Positions 23,833 to 30,578 of a DNA stretch of 32,168 nt are shown in pieces. Where the stretch lies: NCBI GenBank assembly GCA_017883165.1, contig JADGOC010000029.1:1-32168 (forward strand), read 5' to 3'. This stretch comes from Acidobacteriota bacterium (lineage in GTDB: Bacteria > Acidobacteriota > Vicinamibacteria > Vicinamibacterales > CAVVIG01). The notes under the pieces are model-generated. The model was not told the DNA's origin and made no database searches. It saw nothing but the letters and a program-made list of their open reading frames with translations. Within the stretch, counting starts at the first letter, position 1. The number at the start of each line of letters is the position of its first letter. The translations under genes and the position numbers were made by a program.

Positions 23833-25167
23833 TTGAATCCTTACCTCTCGCTCCTCCGGTCGAATCGCAACTTCCGGCTTCTTTTCATCGGCCAAACCAT
23901 CTCGCAGCTCGGCGACTGGTTCAATGCCGTCGCCGTCTTCGCGCTGCTGCTCGATCTGACCGGGTCGGCGACCGCCGTCGCCTGGATGCTGATCGTGCAG
24001 ATTCTGCCGATTGCGATCGTCGGGCCGATGGCCGGCGTCGTGGTCGACCGTGTGGACCGGCGCCGCCTGATGATCGCGACGGATCTGGTGCGCGGAGGCC
24101 TCATCCTTGGACTCCTCTTCATCCGCAGCGCCGACCAGGTGTGGATCGCGTACGTCGTCATGGCGCTGACGGTGTCGGCGTCCGCGTTCTTCGAGCCGGC
24201 CCGCATGGCGATCATTCCGAGCATCACGACCGCCGAGGAGCTGCTGCCCGCGAACGCCTTGTCGAGCGCGATGTGGTCCGCGATGCTGGCGGTCGGCGCG
24301 TCGCTTGGCGGGATCGTCGCGGCGGTGGCGGGTCGAAACGTCGCCTTCGCGATCAACGCCGCGTCGTTCTTCGCATCGGCGTACTTCATCGCGCGGACCC
24401 ACTATGTGCCGGATCCGTCAGCGGCGCCGCCGCCCACCGCTCGCGGGCTCGCGGCCGTGACCGGCGTCACCGACCTCATCGAAGGCTTCGGCTACGTGCG
24501 GCGTCACGCGCACGTCGCGGCGCTGATGTTCGTGAAAGCGGGCTGGGGTCTGGCTGGCGGCGTCCTCCTGCTGCTCACAATCTTCGGCCAGCGGATATTC
24601 CCCGTCGGCGGAAGCACGGCCGCCGGCATCGGGGTCCTGTACGGCGCGCGCGGAATTGGCGCCGGCCTCGGGCCGATCGCGTTGCGCTGGATTCTTGGAC
24701 AGAAGCCGCGCACCCTCAGACGCACCATCGGTCCCGCGTACTTCATGGTCGGCGTGTTCTACGTGGCGCTCGCCTTGGCGCCCACGTTATTTCTCGCGGC
24801 GCTTGCGGTGGCATTCGCACACTTCGGCGGAGCGATTCTCTGGGTCTTCAGCACGGTGCTGCTGCAGCTGGAGGTGCCCGATCGATTCCGCGGACGTGTG
24901 TTTGCCGCAGAGCTCGCGCTCGTCGCGCTCACGACGTCGCTGTCGAGTTACTGGACGGGATACGCGCTCGATCGCGCCGGCTGGTCGCCGCGGACGCTCG
25001 CGTTCGTTCTTGGCGTGCTCTTCTGCGTCCCGGGAATGCTCTGGCTGCTCGTCCAGTCGCGATGGCGCGCGCCCGCCGGGGAACCTGAAAAGCCTGAAGA
25101 GCCTCTCGCGCCTTCCGATCAGACGGCGGCGGGAGACGAGGAAGTACTCAAAGGGCGGATCGGCTAG
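23833..25167 (+). CDS. MFS transporter (DHA3/enterobactin-exporter-like)
   Basis: The 444-residue integral membrane protein has about 12 hydrophobic segments. It begins NPYLSLLRSNRNFRLLFIGQ, followed by QLGDWFNAVAVFALLL, as in MFS_3/DHA3 exporters, with the loop motif DRVDRRRLMI after helix 2-3. The C-terminal tail is charged and cytoplasmic (EKPEEPLAPSDQ). Such proteins export drugs or siderophores by proton antiport; the substrate here is not evident. TTG 23833 is the only start that includes the conserved N-terminus. No Shine-Dalgarno is seen. The end overlaps the convergent small gene by 20 bp. It is divergent from the kinase, with a shared symmetric promoter. Confidence 0.88.
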   Translation: MNPYLSLLRSNRNFRLLFIGQTISQLGDWFNAVAVFALLLDLTGSATAVAWMLIVQILPIAIVGPMAGVVVDRVDRRRLMIATDLVRGGLILGLLFIRSADQVWIAYVVMALTVSASAFFEPARMAIIPSITTAEELLPANALSSAMWSAMLAVGASLGGIVAAVAGRNVAFAINAASFFASAYFIARTHYVPDPSAAPPPTARGLAAVTGVTDLIEGFGYVRRHAHVAALMFVKAGWGLAGGVLLLLTIFGQRIFPVGGSTAAGIGVLYGARGIGAGLGPIALRWILGQKPRTLRRTIGPAYFMVGVFYVALALAPTLFLAALAVAFAHFGGAILWVFSTVLLQLEVPDRFRGRVFAAELALVALTTSLSSYWTGYALDRAGWSPRTLAFVLGVLFCVPGMLWLLVQSRWRAPAGEPEKPEEPLAPSDQTAAGDEEVLKGRIG

Positions 25168-25411
25168 CGCGGAGCTCTTCCATCGCGCTTTGTACGAGCT
25201 GCTTCGCATCGTCGAGCTGCTCGAGCACGAGCGCGATGTCCATTTTCGGTTGGCCGGGAAAGCGCTCGGAGCGGCAATAGATGCCGTGCTGGCCGACGAG
25301 CGCGAGCGAGTCGGTGAGCAGGTCGAGCGCGACCGCGAGGCGCCCGCGTGCGGGGCCCATCATGGTTTCGTGACGCTCGAGCGAATCGCGATGTTTGTCC
25401 AACACGGACAT
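25148..25411 (-). CDS. Small helical protein of unknown function
   Basis: The 87 residues are rich in Leu, Ala, Glu, Arg and Asp, predicted mainly helical, with two Leu-rich amphipathic stretches (GRLAVALDLLTDSLALVG and MDIALVLEQLDDAKQLVQ). A short loop, GIYCRSERFPGQPKM, lies between them. There is no signal peptide and only one cysteine. ATG 25411 lies only 3 bp after the SDR stop codon, so it is probably the second gene of that transcript. Residue composition and the tight spacing argue that it is real despite the 20-bp overlap with the MFS gene. I recognise no family. Confidence 0.65.
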   Translation of the reverse strand: MSVLDKHRDSLERHETMMGPARGRLAVALDLLTDSLALVGQHGIYCRSERFPGQPKMDIALVLEQLDDAKQLVQSAMEELRASRSAL

Positions 25412-25414
25412 GAA

Positions 25415-26134
25415 TTACTTTCTCGGCTTCGACGGCCGCAGCTCCACGCGGCTGGCGAGGCTTCTCGGATTCTGCTGCAGCAGATCGCGCACGACTTCGG
25501 CGACGTCTTCGGGTGCGGTCTTCCAGTCGGCGCCCTTCGCCTCGTCGCCTCCCGCGAATTCCGTCGCGACCGAACCGGGCATCACGTAGCTCACGCGGAT
25601 GTTGTCGTAGCGAACCTCCTGCATCAGTGCTTCGCTGAACGCGTTCAGTCCCGCTTTCGACGCGCAATACGCCGCGGCCGTGGTGAAGGAGTTCTTCCCG
25701 GCGAGACTGCTGATGTTGATAATCGTACCGCCGCCGCGGCGGCGCAAGTGCGGAATGGCCGCGTGGCAGACGTGAAAGACGCCCGTGAGGTTGGTGTCGA
25801 TCACTTCGGACCACTGCTCCGGCGACATGTCCACCACGTTGGCGAAGATGCCGACGCCGGCGTTGTTGATCACGATGTCGAGCCCGCCGAACCGCGCGAC
25901 AACGGCGGCAAGAGCGCGCTCGACGTCCTCGTAGCGGCGGACGTCAGCCTTGAGCGTTTCAACCGAGGCCGGCCCCTCGGCTTCAATCAACGGCCGCGCC
26001 GCCGACAAGTGCGCGTCGCTTTTGCCGGTGATCGCGACCTGCGCGCCTTCCAAGACGAGGGCGCGCGCAATCGCAAGACCGATGCCGCGCGATCCGCCGG
26101 TGACGAATGCGACTTTCCCCCTGAGTGATCCCAT
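25415..26134 (-). CDS. Short-chain dehydrogenase/reductase (SDR)
   Basis: The 239 residues are a classical SDR: cofactor motif TGGSRGIG at 12-19, NNAGVG at 90-95, Asn115, catalytic Ser143 region (IINISS), and Tyr156-X3-Lys160 (YCASK). It uses NAD(P)H to reduce or oxidise a carbonyl/alcohol. The Arg/Lys content after strand 2 (GKSDAHL) is not decisive for cofactor choice, and the substrate is unknown. ATG 26134 is chosen over 26152 because it begins the family N-terminus (MGSLRGKVAFVTGG) and sits 6 nt after TATTGT, a candidate leaderless -10. The small unknown gene follows after 3 bp. Confidence 0.92.
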   Translation of the reverse strand: MGSLRGKVAFVTGGSRGIGLAIARALVLEGAQVAITGKSDAHLSAARPLIEAEGPASVETLKADVRRYEDVERALAAVVARFGGLDIVINNAGVGIFANVVDMSPEQWSEVIDTNLTGVFHVCHAAIPHLRRRGGGTIINISSLAGKNSFTTAAAYCASKAGLNAFSEALMQEVRYDNIRVSYVMPGSVATEFAGGDEAKGADWKTAPEDVAEVVRDLLQQNPRSLASRVELRPSKPRK

Positions 26135-26139
26135 GAAGT

Positions 26140-26146
26140 TACAATA
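26140..26146. promoter_or_regulatory. Overlapping divergent -10 elements for the SDR and MDH-like genes
   Basis: Plus strand: TACAAT (26140-26145, five of six matches) lies 9 nt before ATG 26155. Minus strand: TATTGT (26146-26141) lies 6 nt before ATG 26134. The two hexamers share five base pairs in a 20-bp gap, so one site would drive both genes with little or no leader. Confidence 0.5.
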
Positions 26147-26154
26147 CCCCACAC

Positions 26155-26997
26155 ATGCAGGCGGTCGCCATCATTGGTGCGGGCGAGATTGGCGGCGCCC
26201 TGGCGCACGTCCTCGCGCGCCGAGACGTGGTCGGCGAGATCCGTCTCATCGATGAGTCGGGCCGTGTGGCCGCCGGCAAGGCGCTCGATATCGCCCAGGC
26301 CGCACCGGTCGAGCTGTTTGCAACACAGATGTCGGGCTCGACCGACATCTCGACCGCGGCCGGCGCGGCGATCGTCGTGATCGCGGATCGCATGGGCGGC
26401 GGCGAGTGGAGCGGCGAAGACGGATTGATGCTGGTCAGGCGCCTCGTGCAGATGGCATCCGGCGCGGTCCTGCTGTGTGCAGGCGCCTCGCAGCGCGAGC
26501 TCGTCGAGCGCGGGGTGCGAGAGCTGGGCATCGCCCGCACGCGGCTCTTCGGATCGGCGCCTGAAGCGCTCGTCGCTGCGGCGCGCGCCATCGTCGCCCT
26601 CGAAACGCAGGGGTCGCCACGCGATGTCGCACTCTCGCTCCTCGGCGTGCCGCCGACTCACATCGTGTTGCCGTGGGATGATGCGACGATCGGAGGGTTC
26701 GCGGCCACGCGCGCCCTCGGGGAGCCGGCGCGCCGGCGCATCGACGCCCGCCTGCCGGCGCTCTGGCCACCGGGTCCGTACGCGCTTGCGGCGGCCGCCT
26801 CGAAAGTGATCGAAGCGATGGCTGGCGGTTCACGACAGCGCGCGACCTGCTTTGTCGCGCCAGACGATGCGGCCGGGCGGCGGATGCGAGCGGCGGCGTT
26901 GCCTGTCCGCCTGGGCCCGAGCGGTATCGCGGGCGTCGTCCTGCCGTCGCTGAACGTGCACGACCGCGTCGCACTGGACAACGCGATGCTGCTGTGA
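26155..26997 (+). CDS. Malate/lactate dehydrogenase-like protein lacking catalytic residues
   Basis: The 280 residues follow the LDH/MDH plan: Rossmann motif VAIIGAGEIGGALAHVLA, then LIDESGRVAAGKALDIAQAAPV, a very typical MDH strand-2/helix segment. Later parts diverge. The mobile loop that should bring substrate arginines reads RMGGGEWSGEDGL, the NPVD-type motif reads LLCAGASQREL, the Asp of the DSAR-type helix is replaced (APEALVAAAR), and the catalytic His of the G-G-H-G-type motif is absent (LGVPPTHIVLPWDD). It is also shorter than the usual ~310 residues. NAD binding looks possible, but dehydrogenase activity on malate or lactate does not. It is probably a repurposed paralogue. ATG 26155 is used. 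Confidence 0.8.
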   Translation: MQAVAIIGAGEIGGALAHVLARRDVVGEIRLIDESGRVAAGKALDIAQAAPVELFATQMSGSTDISTAAGAAIVVIADRMGGGEWSGEDGLMLVRRLVQMASGAVLLCAGASQRELVERGVRELGIARTRLFGSAPEALVAAARAIVALETQGSPRDVALSLLGVPPTHIVLPWDDATIGGFAATRALGEPARRRIDARLPALWPPGPYALAAAASKVIEAMAGGSRQRATCFVAPDDAAGRRMRAAALPVRLGPSGIAGVVLPSLNVHDRVALDNAMLL

Positions 26998-27016
26998 AGG
27001 AATAACGTGTTGTGTT

Positions 27017-27640
27017 CTACATGCCGTAAGCCGGCCGATGCAGCGTGAGGCCGCCGGCAAAATCGGTGAGTTGCTTGCGCAGAATCAACCGCCCGCGGTG
27101 CAGCCGCGATTTCAGCGTCTGATCCTTCACGCGCAGCATCGCGCTCGCCTCTTCGGTCGACAGGCCGTGAATGTCGCGCAGCATCACCGGCGCGCGATAG
27201 ATCGCCGGCAGCGCCAGAATCGCGCGAAACACCCGCCGCCGGAGCTCGCGGCGCAGCACGTGCTCGTCGGCCATGTCCGACCAGTCCGCCACATCGAGCG
27301 GCGGTGGCGCGCTTATCTCCTGACCCTCGGGCGTGACCGCTTGACGCTCCTCGTCCTGAGGACGCTGGCGTCCCGTGCGCAGACGCGACATCGCCGCGTT
27401 GAACGTGATCCGATAGATCCACGATGAGAGCGCGGCGTCGCCGCGAAACGCATCGATCTTCCGGTACACCTTGAACAGCACGTCCTGGGTGACCTCTTCC
27501 GCGTCCTCTTTGTTTCTCAGATACCGGAAGGCGAGCTGGTAGATCTTCGACCCGTATTCGGTGGCGAGATCGGCCACCGCCCGCTCATCTCCGGCCTGCA
27601 ACCGCGCCAGCAGCGCCGCTTCGCTCGTGAAGTCCCGCAT
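27017..27640 (-). CDS. ECF-type RNA polymerase sigma factor
   Basis: The 207 residues have sigma region 2 (about 8-75: LAFRYLRNKEDAEEVTQDVLFKVYRKI in parts, with WIYRITFNAAMSRLR) and sigma region 4 (about 130-190: LPAIYRAPVMLRDIHGLS, TEEASAMLRVKDQTLKSRLHRGR). They are joined by an acidic Pro-rich linker without region 3. It should direct RNA polymerase to a stress or envelope regulon. ECF sigma genes are commonly followed by an anti-sigma gene. Here the downstream neighbour converges, so none is linked. ATG 27640 has a GAGG about 8 nt upstream. The 108-bp upstream region (27641-27748) is unusually AT-rich for this window and contains a candidate promoter. Confidence 0.92.
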   Translation of the reverse strand: MRDFTSEAALLARLQAGDERAVADLATEYGSKIYQLAFRYLRNKEDAEEVTQDVLFKVYRKIDAFRGDAALSSWIYRITFNAAMSRLRTGRQRPQDEERQAVTPEGQEISAPPPLDVADWSDMADEHVLRRELRRRVFRAILALPAIYRAPVMLRDIHGLSTEEASAMLRVKDQTLKSRLHRGRLILRKQLTDFAGGLTLHRPAYGM

Positions 27641-27717
27641 GAGATGTCCTCTCGTTGCGGATGAAAACCCCGGGGGCGGCCGGAATATTCCACACGTGAA
27701 CTAGTTCTGGTAAGGTA

Positions 27718-27747
27718 TTTATATACAGATAGTTACGTGATGGTCAG
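27718..27747 (-). promoter_or_regulatory. Candidate promoter for the ECF sigma gene
   Basis: On the minus strand TATAAA (27723-27718, five of six) is preceded at 18 bp by CTGACC (27747-27742, four of six to TTGACA). It would give a leader of about 70 nt. Palindromes GAACTAGTTC (27698-27707) and GGAATATTCC (27682-27691) lie in that leader and could be regulator sites. The -35 lies in the loop of the hairpin 27726-27755. Confidence 0.35.
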
Positions 27748-27755
27748 ACTATCTG
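27726..27755. terminator. Hairpin at the end of the DUF5808-like gene (candidate terminator or operator)
   Basis: CAGATAGT (27726-27733) pairs perfectly with ACTATCTG (27748-27755) across a 14-nt loop. It overlaps the last codons of the minus-strand membrane-protein gene (stop 27751-27749). The bases after the stem on the minus strand are AT-rich (TATATAAATACC) but not a clean U-run, so termination is possible rather than demonstrated. Confidence 0.35.
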
Positions 27756-28492
27756 AGCAATAGACCCATGATGACCGTCGGCGCCACGATCCCCACTGTC
27801 AGGATGGCACCGAGCAGCACCACCGCGACCGGGCGGCCGAAGTTGAGCGTCCAGCGCGATCCCGTGCGGGTGGGAACAAAGAGCGCCGGGTCGGCGGCAT
27901 TGCTGTAGAGCTGGCCGAATCGCCAGTGCTCGGCCACGAACGCGGGCGCCGGCGGCCGGCCAAGCCGCTTCTCCGCGCGCAATCCGACGATGATCGACAG
28001 CACGATGCCGGCGGCCGTGATTGCGGTGTACGGACCGCCAAGCTGCGCGCGGCCGCTGTGCCACATCATGACGAGCGCGACGCCGGCGTACGCCTGGAAC
28101 GCCACCCAGATGAACGCCACGAGCGCCACGGCTTCAGCGGCCGTGGATGCGGCGACGACATCCGCGGCGGTCTTGTCGTCCTCGCTGTGCGACCGCCACA
28201 GCAGCAGCGTGCCGACGCCGCCGAAAATCAGCGCGAGCGCCACCTGCACCAGGGCGGGCATGAACACGCGCGCGTAGGTTTTGTACTGCCAGCCGTTGGC
28301 GCTCTGCCCGCTGCCGAAGCGCAGCCGCCCAAACGACACCGGCCCGAAATGGACCGGCAGGAGCGAGGGGAGCGACGGGTACGCGGCGGCGAGAAACGTC
28401 ACGCTGAAGGCGATGATCGCGAGCGTGCCGCCGATCGCCAGCCGCGTCAGCAGCGTGGGACGAACGAGCCGGAGGGGGGATCGAGAGATCAC
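27749..28492 (-). CDS. Integral membrane protein, DUF1648/DUF5808-like
   Basis: The 247 residues start at GTG 28492, which overlaps the lipB stop as GTGA; the longer open frame upstream is a shadow of lipB. Hydrophobic segments lie at about 14-38, 73-98, 113-142, 152-168 and 220-245. The YPSLPSLLPVHFG stretch resembles DUF1648 (usually a P-x-H-W/F-like motif). The later LYSNAADPALFVPTRTGS plus WTLNFGRP resembles DUF5808, where a DPALFVPKR..G.GWTLNFAR pattern is typical. These families include SdpI-like immunity and signalling proteins, but the function of this member is not known. Its position after lipB seems operonic rather than functional. Confidence 0.78.
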   Translation of the reverse strand: MISRSPLRLVRPTLLTRLAIGGTLAIIAFSVTFLAAAYPSLPSLLPVHFGPVSFGRLRFGSGQSANGWQYKTYARVFMPALVQVALALIFGGVGTLLLWRSHSEDDKTAADVVAASTAAEAVALVAFIWVAFQAYAGVALVMMWHSGRAQLGGPYTAITAAGIVLSIIVGLRAEKRLGRPPAPAFVAEHWRFGQLYSNAADPALFVPTRTGSRWTLNFGRPVAVVLLGAILTVGIVAPTVIMGLLLR

Positions 28493-29184
28493 GACACCTC
28501 TGTTATCGGCGTCGCTGCCACCGAGGATAAGGGCTCCCGCTCGAACACGGCGCAGAAATGGGCGACGATGCGATCTTCGACCTCCCGGCGGTCGATCGCC
28601 CGGCCGACGAGCGTCTCGAGCGAGGCCACGCCGCGATCGGCGATGCCGCACGGCACGATCAGCTTGAAGTAGTCCAGGTCCGTCGCGGCGTTGAAGGCGA
28701 AGCCGTGGCTGGTGATCCAGCGCGAGATGCGCACGCCGATGGCCGCCAGCTTGGCGTGGAATTCGGGGCCGGCCCACACGCCGGTCAGCCCGGCCACGCG
28801 GCGCGCGTCGACGCCGTAGTCGGCCGCCGTGCGAATCAGCACCTCTTCGAGGTCGCGGACGTAGCGGTGCACGTCGCAGCGATCGGGCGCGAGATCGATG
28901 ATCGGGTATCCGACAATCTGGCCGGGGCCGTGGTAGGTGATGTCGCCGCCGCGCCCGGTTTCGTGGACCTCGATCCCGCGCGCGCTCAGCGCCTCGAGCG
29001 GCTCGAGGATGTGCGACCGCCCGCCATCGCCGCGGACGCCGAGCGTGAGCACATGCGGGTGTTCGACGAGGAGCAGCAGATCGCCTACGCGCCGGGCGCG
29101 CCGATCCTCGACGAGGGCGCGCTGAAGCGCCAGCGCGTCGGCGTACGGCACGAGACCCAGACGCCGCACCTCCAGTGGGGTCAC
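28489..29184 (-). CDS. lipB: Octanoyltransferase LipB
   Basis: Transfers octanoyl from acyl carrier protein to lipoyl domains, the first step of lipoate assembly. The 231 residues contain the signature RGGDITYHGPGQIVGYPI at 78-95, Lys145 in AKLAAIGVRI, and the acyl-accepting Cys179 in VPCGI, all intact, and ISRWITSHGFAFN. The start is GTG 29184, overlapping the E2 stop as GTGA. Coupling to the E2 gene fits, because the E2 lipoyl domain is its substrate. LipA (lipoyl synthase) is not in the window. Confidence 0.95.
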   Translation of the reverse strand: MTPLEVRRLGLVPYADALALQRALVEDRRARRVGDLLLLVEHPHVLTLGVRGDGGRSHILEPLEALSARGIEVHETGRGGDITYHGPGQIVGYPIIDLAPDRCDVHRYVRDLEEVLIRTAADYGVDARRVAGLTGVWAGPEFHAKLAAIGVRISRWITSHGFAFNAATDLDYFKLIVPCGIADRGVASLETLVGRAIDRREVEDRIVAHFCAVFEREPLSSVAATPITEVS

Positions 29185-30479
29185 GCCTGAGCGGGATCCC
29201 AGTTCTCGAGCGCGCGTTTCACGTGCGACATGTATTCATCGGCGATGACGCCGTCGATCAACCGGTGGTCGTAGCCGAGCGTCAGATACGCCATCGGCCG
29301 GATCGCGATCGCATCGTCGATCACCACGGCACGCTTTTCGATGTTGCCGACCCCGAGAATCGCGACCTGCGGCTGGTTGATGATCGGCGTGCCGAACAAG
29401 GCGCCAAAGACGCCGGGGTTCGTGATCGTGAAGGTGCCGCCCGTCACCTCGTCAGGCTTCAATTGCTTGCTGCGCGCGCGCGCGGCGAGATCCGCGATCG
29501 CTTTGCTCAACCCCAGCAGATTCCGCTCGCCGGCGTTCTTCACGACCGGCACGATGAGCCCCCAGTCGAGCGCGACGGCGATCCCGACGTTGATGTCCTT
29601 GTGATACACGACGTTCTCGCCGTCGATGGACGCGTTGACGATCGGCACGTCGCGCAGCGCGTCAACGGCGGCCTTGACGATGAAGGACAGGTAGGTGAGC
29701 TTCACGCCGGCGCGCTCGTACTCGGCTTTCTTCGCCTGGCGGATCTGGGCGATGCGGCCGAAGTTCACTTCGAACACCGAGTGCACGTGTGCCGATGTCC
29801 GCCGGCTCACGATCATGTGCTCGGCGATCTTCTTGCGCATCACCGACATCTTCTCGACACGATCGGATGCGCCTGGCTTGAACGGTGGCGCCGCCGGCTT
29901 CTGCGCCGCCGGCTGCCGTCCCTCCTGCCCCTCCCGCCGTTCCTGCCCGTTCTGTCCTGCCACGTAAGCCAGGATGTCTTCCTTGGTCACCCTGCCCGCG
30001 ATGCCGCTCCCCTGAATGTGCGAGATGTCGACGTTGTGCTCCTGTGCGATCTTGCGCACGAGCGGCGAGGAACGCTGACGGATGGCGTCTTCGGTCGTGG
30101 GGGATGCGGCTTGTCCCGCCGAAGCGCCCTGAGCCGCCGCGGGCGCGGAGGCGGGCGCCCCATCGCCTTGCGCCGACGGCTTGGGTGGTTGCGCCGGCTT
30201 CGCATCGGCCGCCATCGGCTCTTTCGCGGCAACGGCTTCGCCGGCCTGACCGATCACGGCGACGACACTGTTGACAGCGACCGTCTCGCCTTCCTTGACC
30301 CGGATCTCGGACACGACGCCAGCGGCGGGCGAGGGAATCTCCGCGTCCACCTTGTCGGTGGAGATCTCGAACAGCGGCTCGTCGCGATCGACCTTGTCGC
30401 CGACTTTCTTGATCCAGCGAACGATCGTGCCTTCCGCGATCGACTCGCCCATTTGCGGCATCACGACATCGGTTGGCAT
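29181..30479 (-). CDS. 2-oxoacid dehydrogenase E2 component (dihydrolipoamide acyltransferase)
   Basis: Core of a 2-oxoacid dehydrogenase complex. The 432 residues have one lipoyl domain (about 2-76, Lys43 in EISTDKVDAEIPSP) and a Pro/Ala-rich flexible linker (about 80-130). A peripheral-subunit-binding domain follows (about 137-172, VRKIAQEHNVDISHIQGSG and GRVTKEDIL), then a second linker and the catalytic domain (about 205-432). Active-site His405 and Asp409 lie in YDHRLIDG. Whether it serves oxoglutarate, pyruvate or branched-chain oxoacids cannot be fixed from the sequence, and no E1 gene is visible. AGAGGAA before ATG 30479 is a good ribosome site. It lies downstream of lpdA, separated by a large inverted repeat, and overlaps lipB. 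Confidence 0.93.
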   Translation of the reverse strand: MPTDVVMPQMGESIAEGTIVRWIKKVGDKVDRDEPLFEISTDKVDAEIPSPAAGVVSEIRVKEGETVAVNSVVAVIGQAGEAVAAKEPMAADAKPAQPPKPSAQGDGAPASAPAAAQGASAGQAASPTTEDAIRQRSSPLVRKIAQEHNVDISHIQGSGIAGRVTKEDILAYVAGQNGQERREGQEGRQPAAQKPAAPPFKPGASDRVEKMSVMRKKIAEHMIVSRRTSAHVHSVFEVNFGRIAQIRQAKKAEYERAGVKLTYLSFIVKAAVDALRDVPIVNASIDGENVVYHKDINVGIAVALDWGLIVPVVKNAGERNLLGLSKAIADLAARARSKQLKPDEVTGGTFTITNPGVFGALFGTPIINQPQVAILGVGNIEKRAVVIDDAIAIRPMAYLTLGYDHRLIDGVIADEYMSHVKRALENWDPAQA

Positions 30480-30490
30480 AAGGTTCCTCT

Positions 30491-30576
30491 GGGGGGTCGG
30501 GAGCCTTTTTCAGTTTTTGCCCTGTGCACGGCTGTGGACGGGCATGGCAAAAACTGAAAAAGGCTCCCGACCCCCC
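30491..30576. repeat. Perfect 31-bp inverted repeat between lpdA and the E2 gene
   Basis: Left arm 30491-30521 and right arm 30546-30576 are exact reverse complements, with a 24-nt spacer (30522-30545). The arms begin with a G-run/C-run, then TCGGGAGCC, then T- and A-rich stretches. The right arm comes within 3 bp of the lpdA stop codon (30579-30581). The left arm ends 11 bp before the E2 start, next to its ribosome site. In lpdA-E2 mRNA it would form one very stable hairpin. It looks like a REP- or MITE-type palindromic unit inserted between cistrons, possibly acting as an attenuator or RNA-stability element. Confidence 0.85.
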
Positions 30577-30578
30577 CC

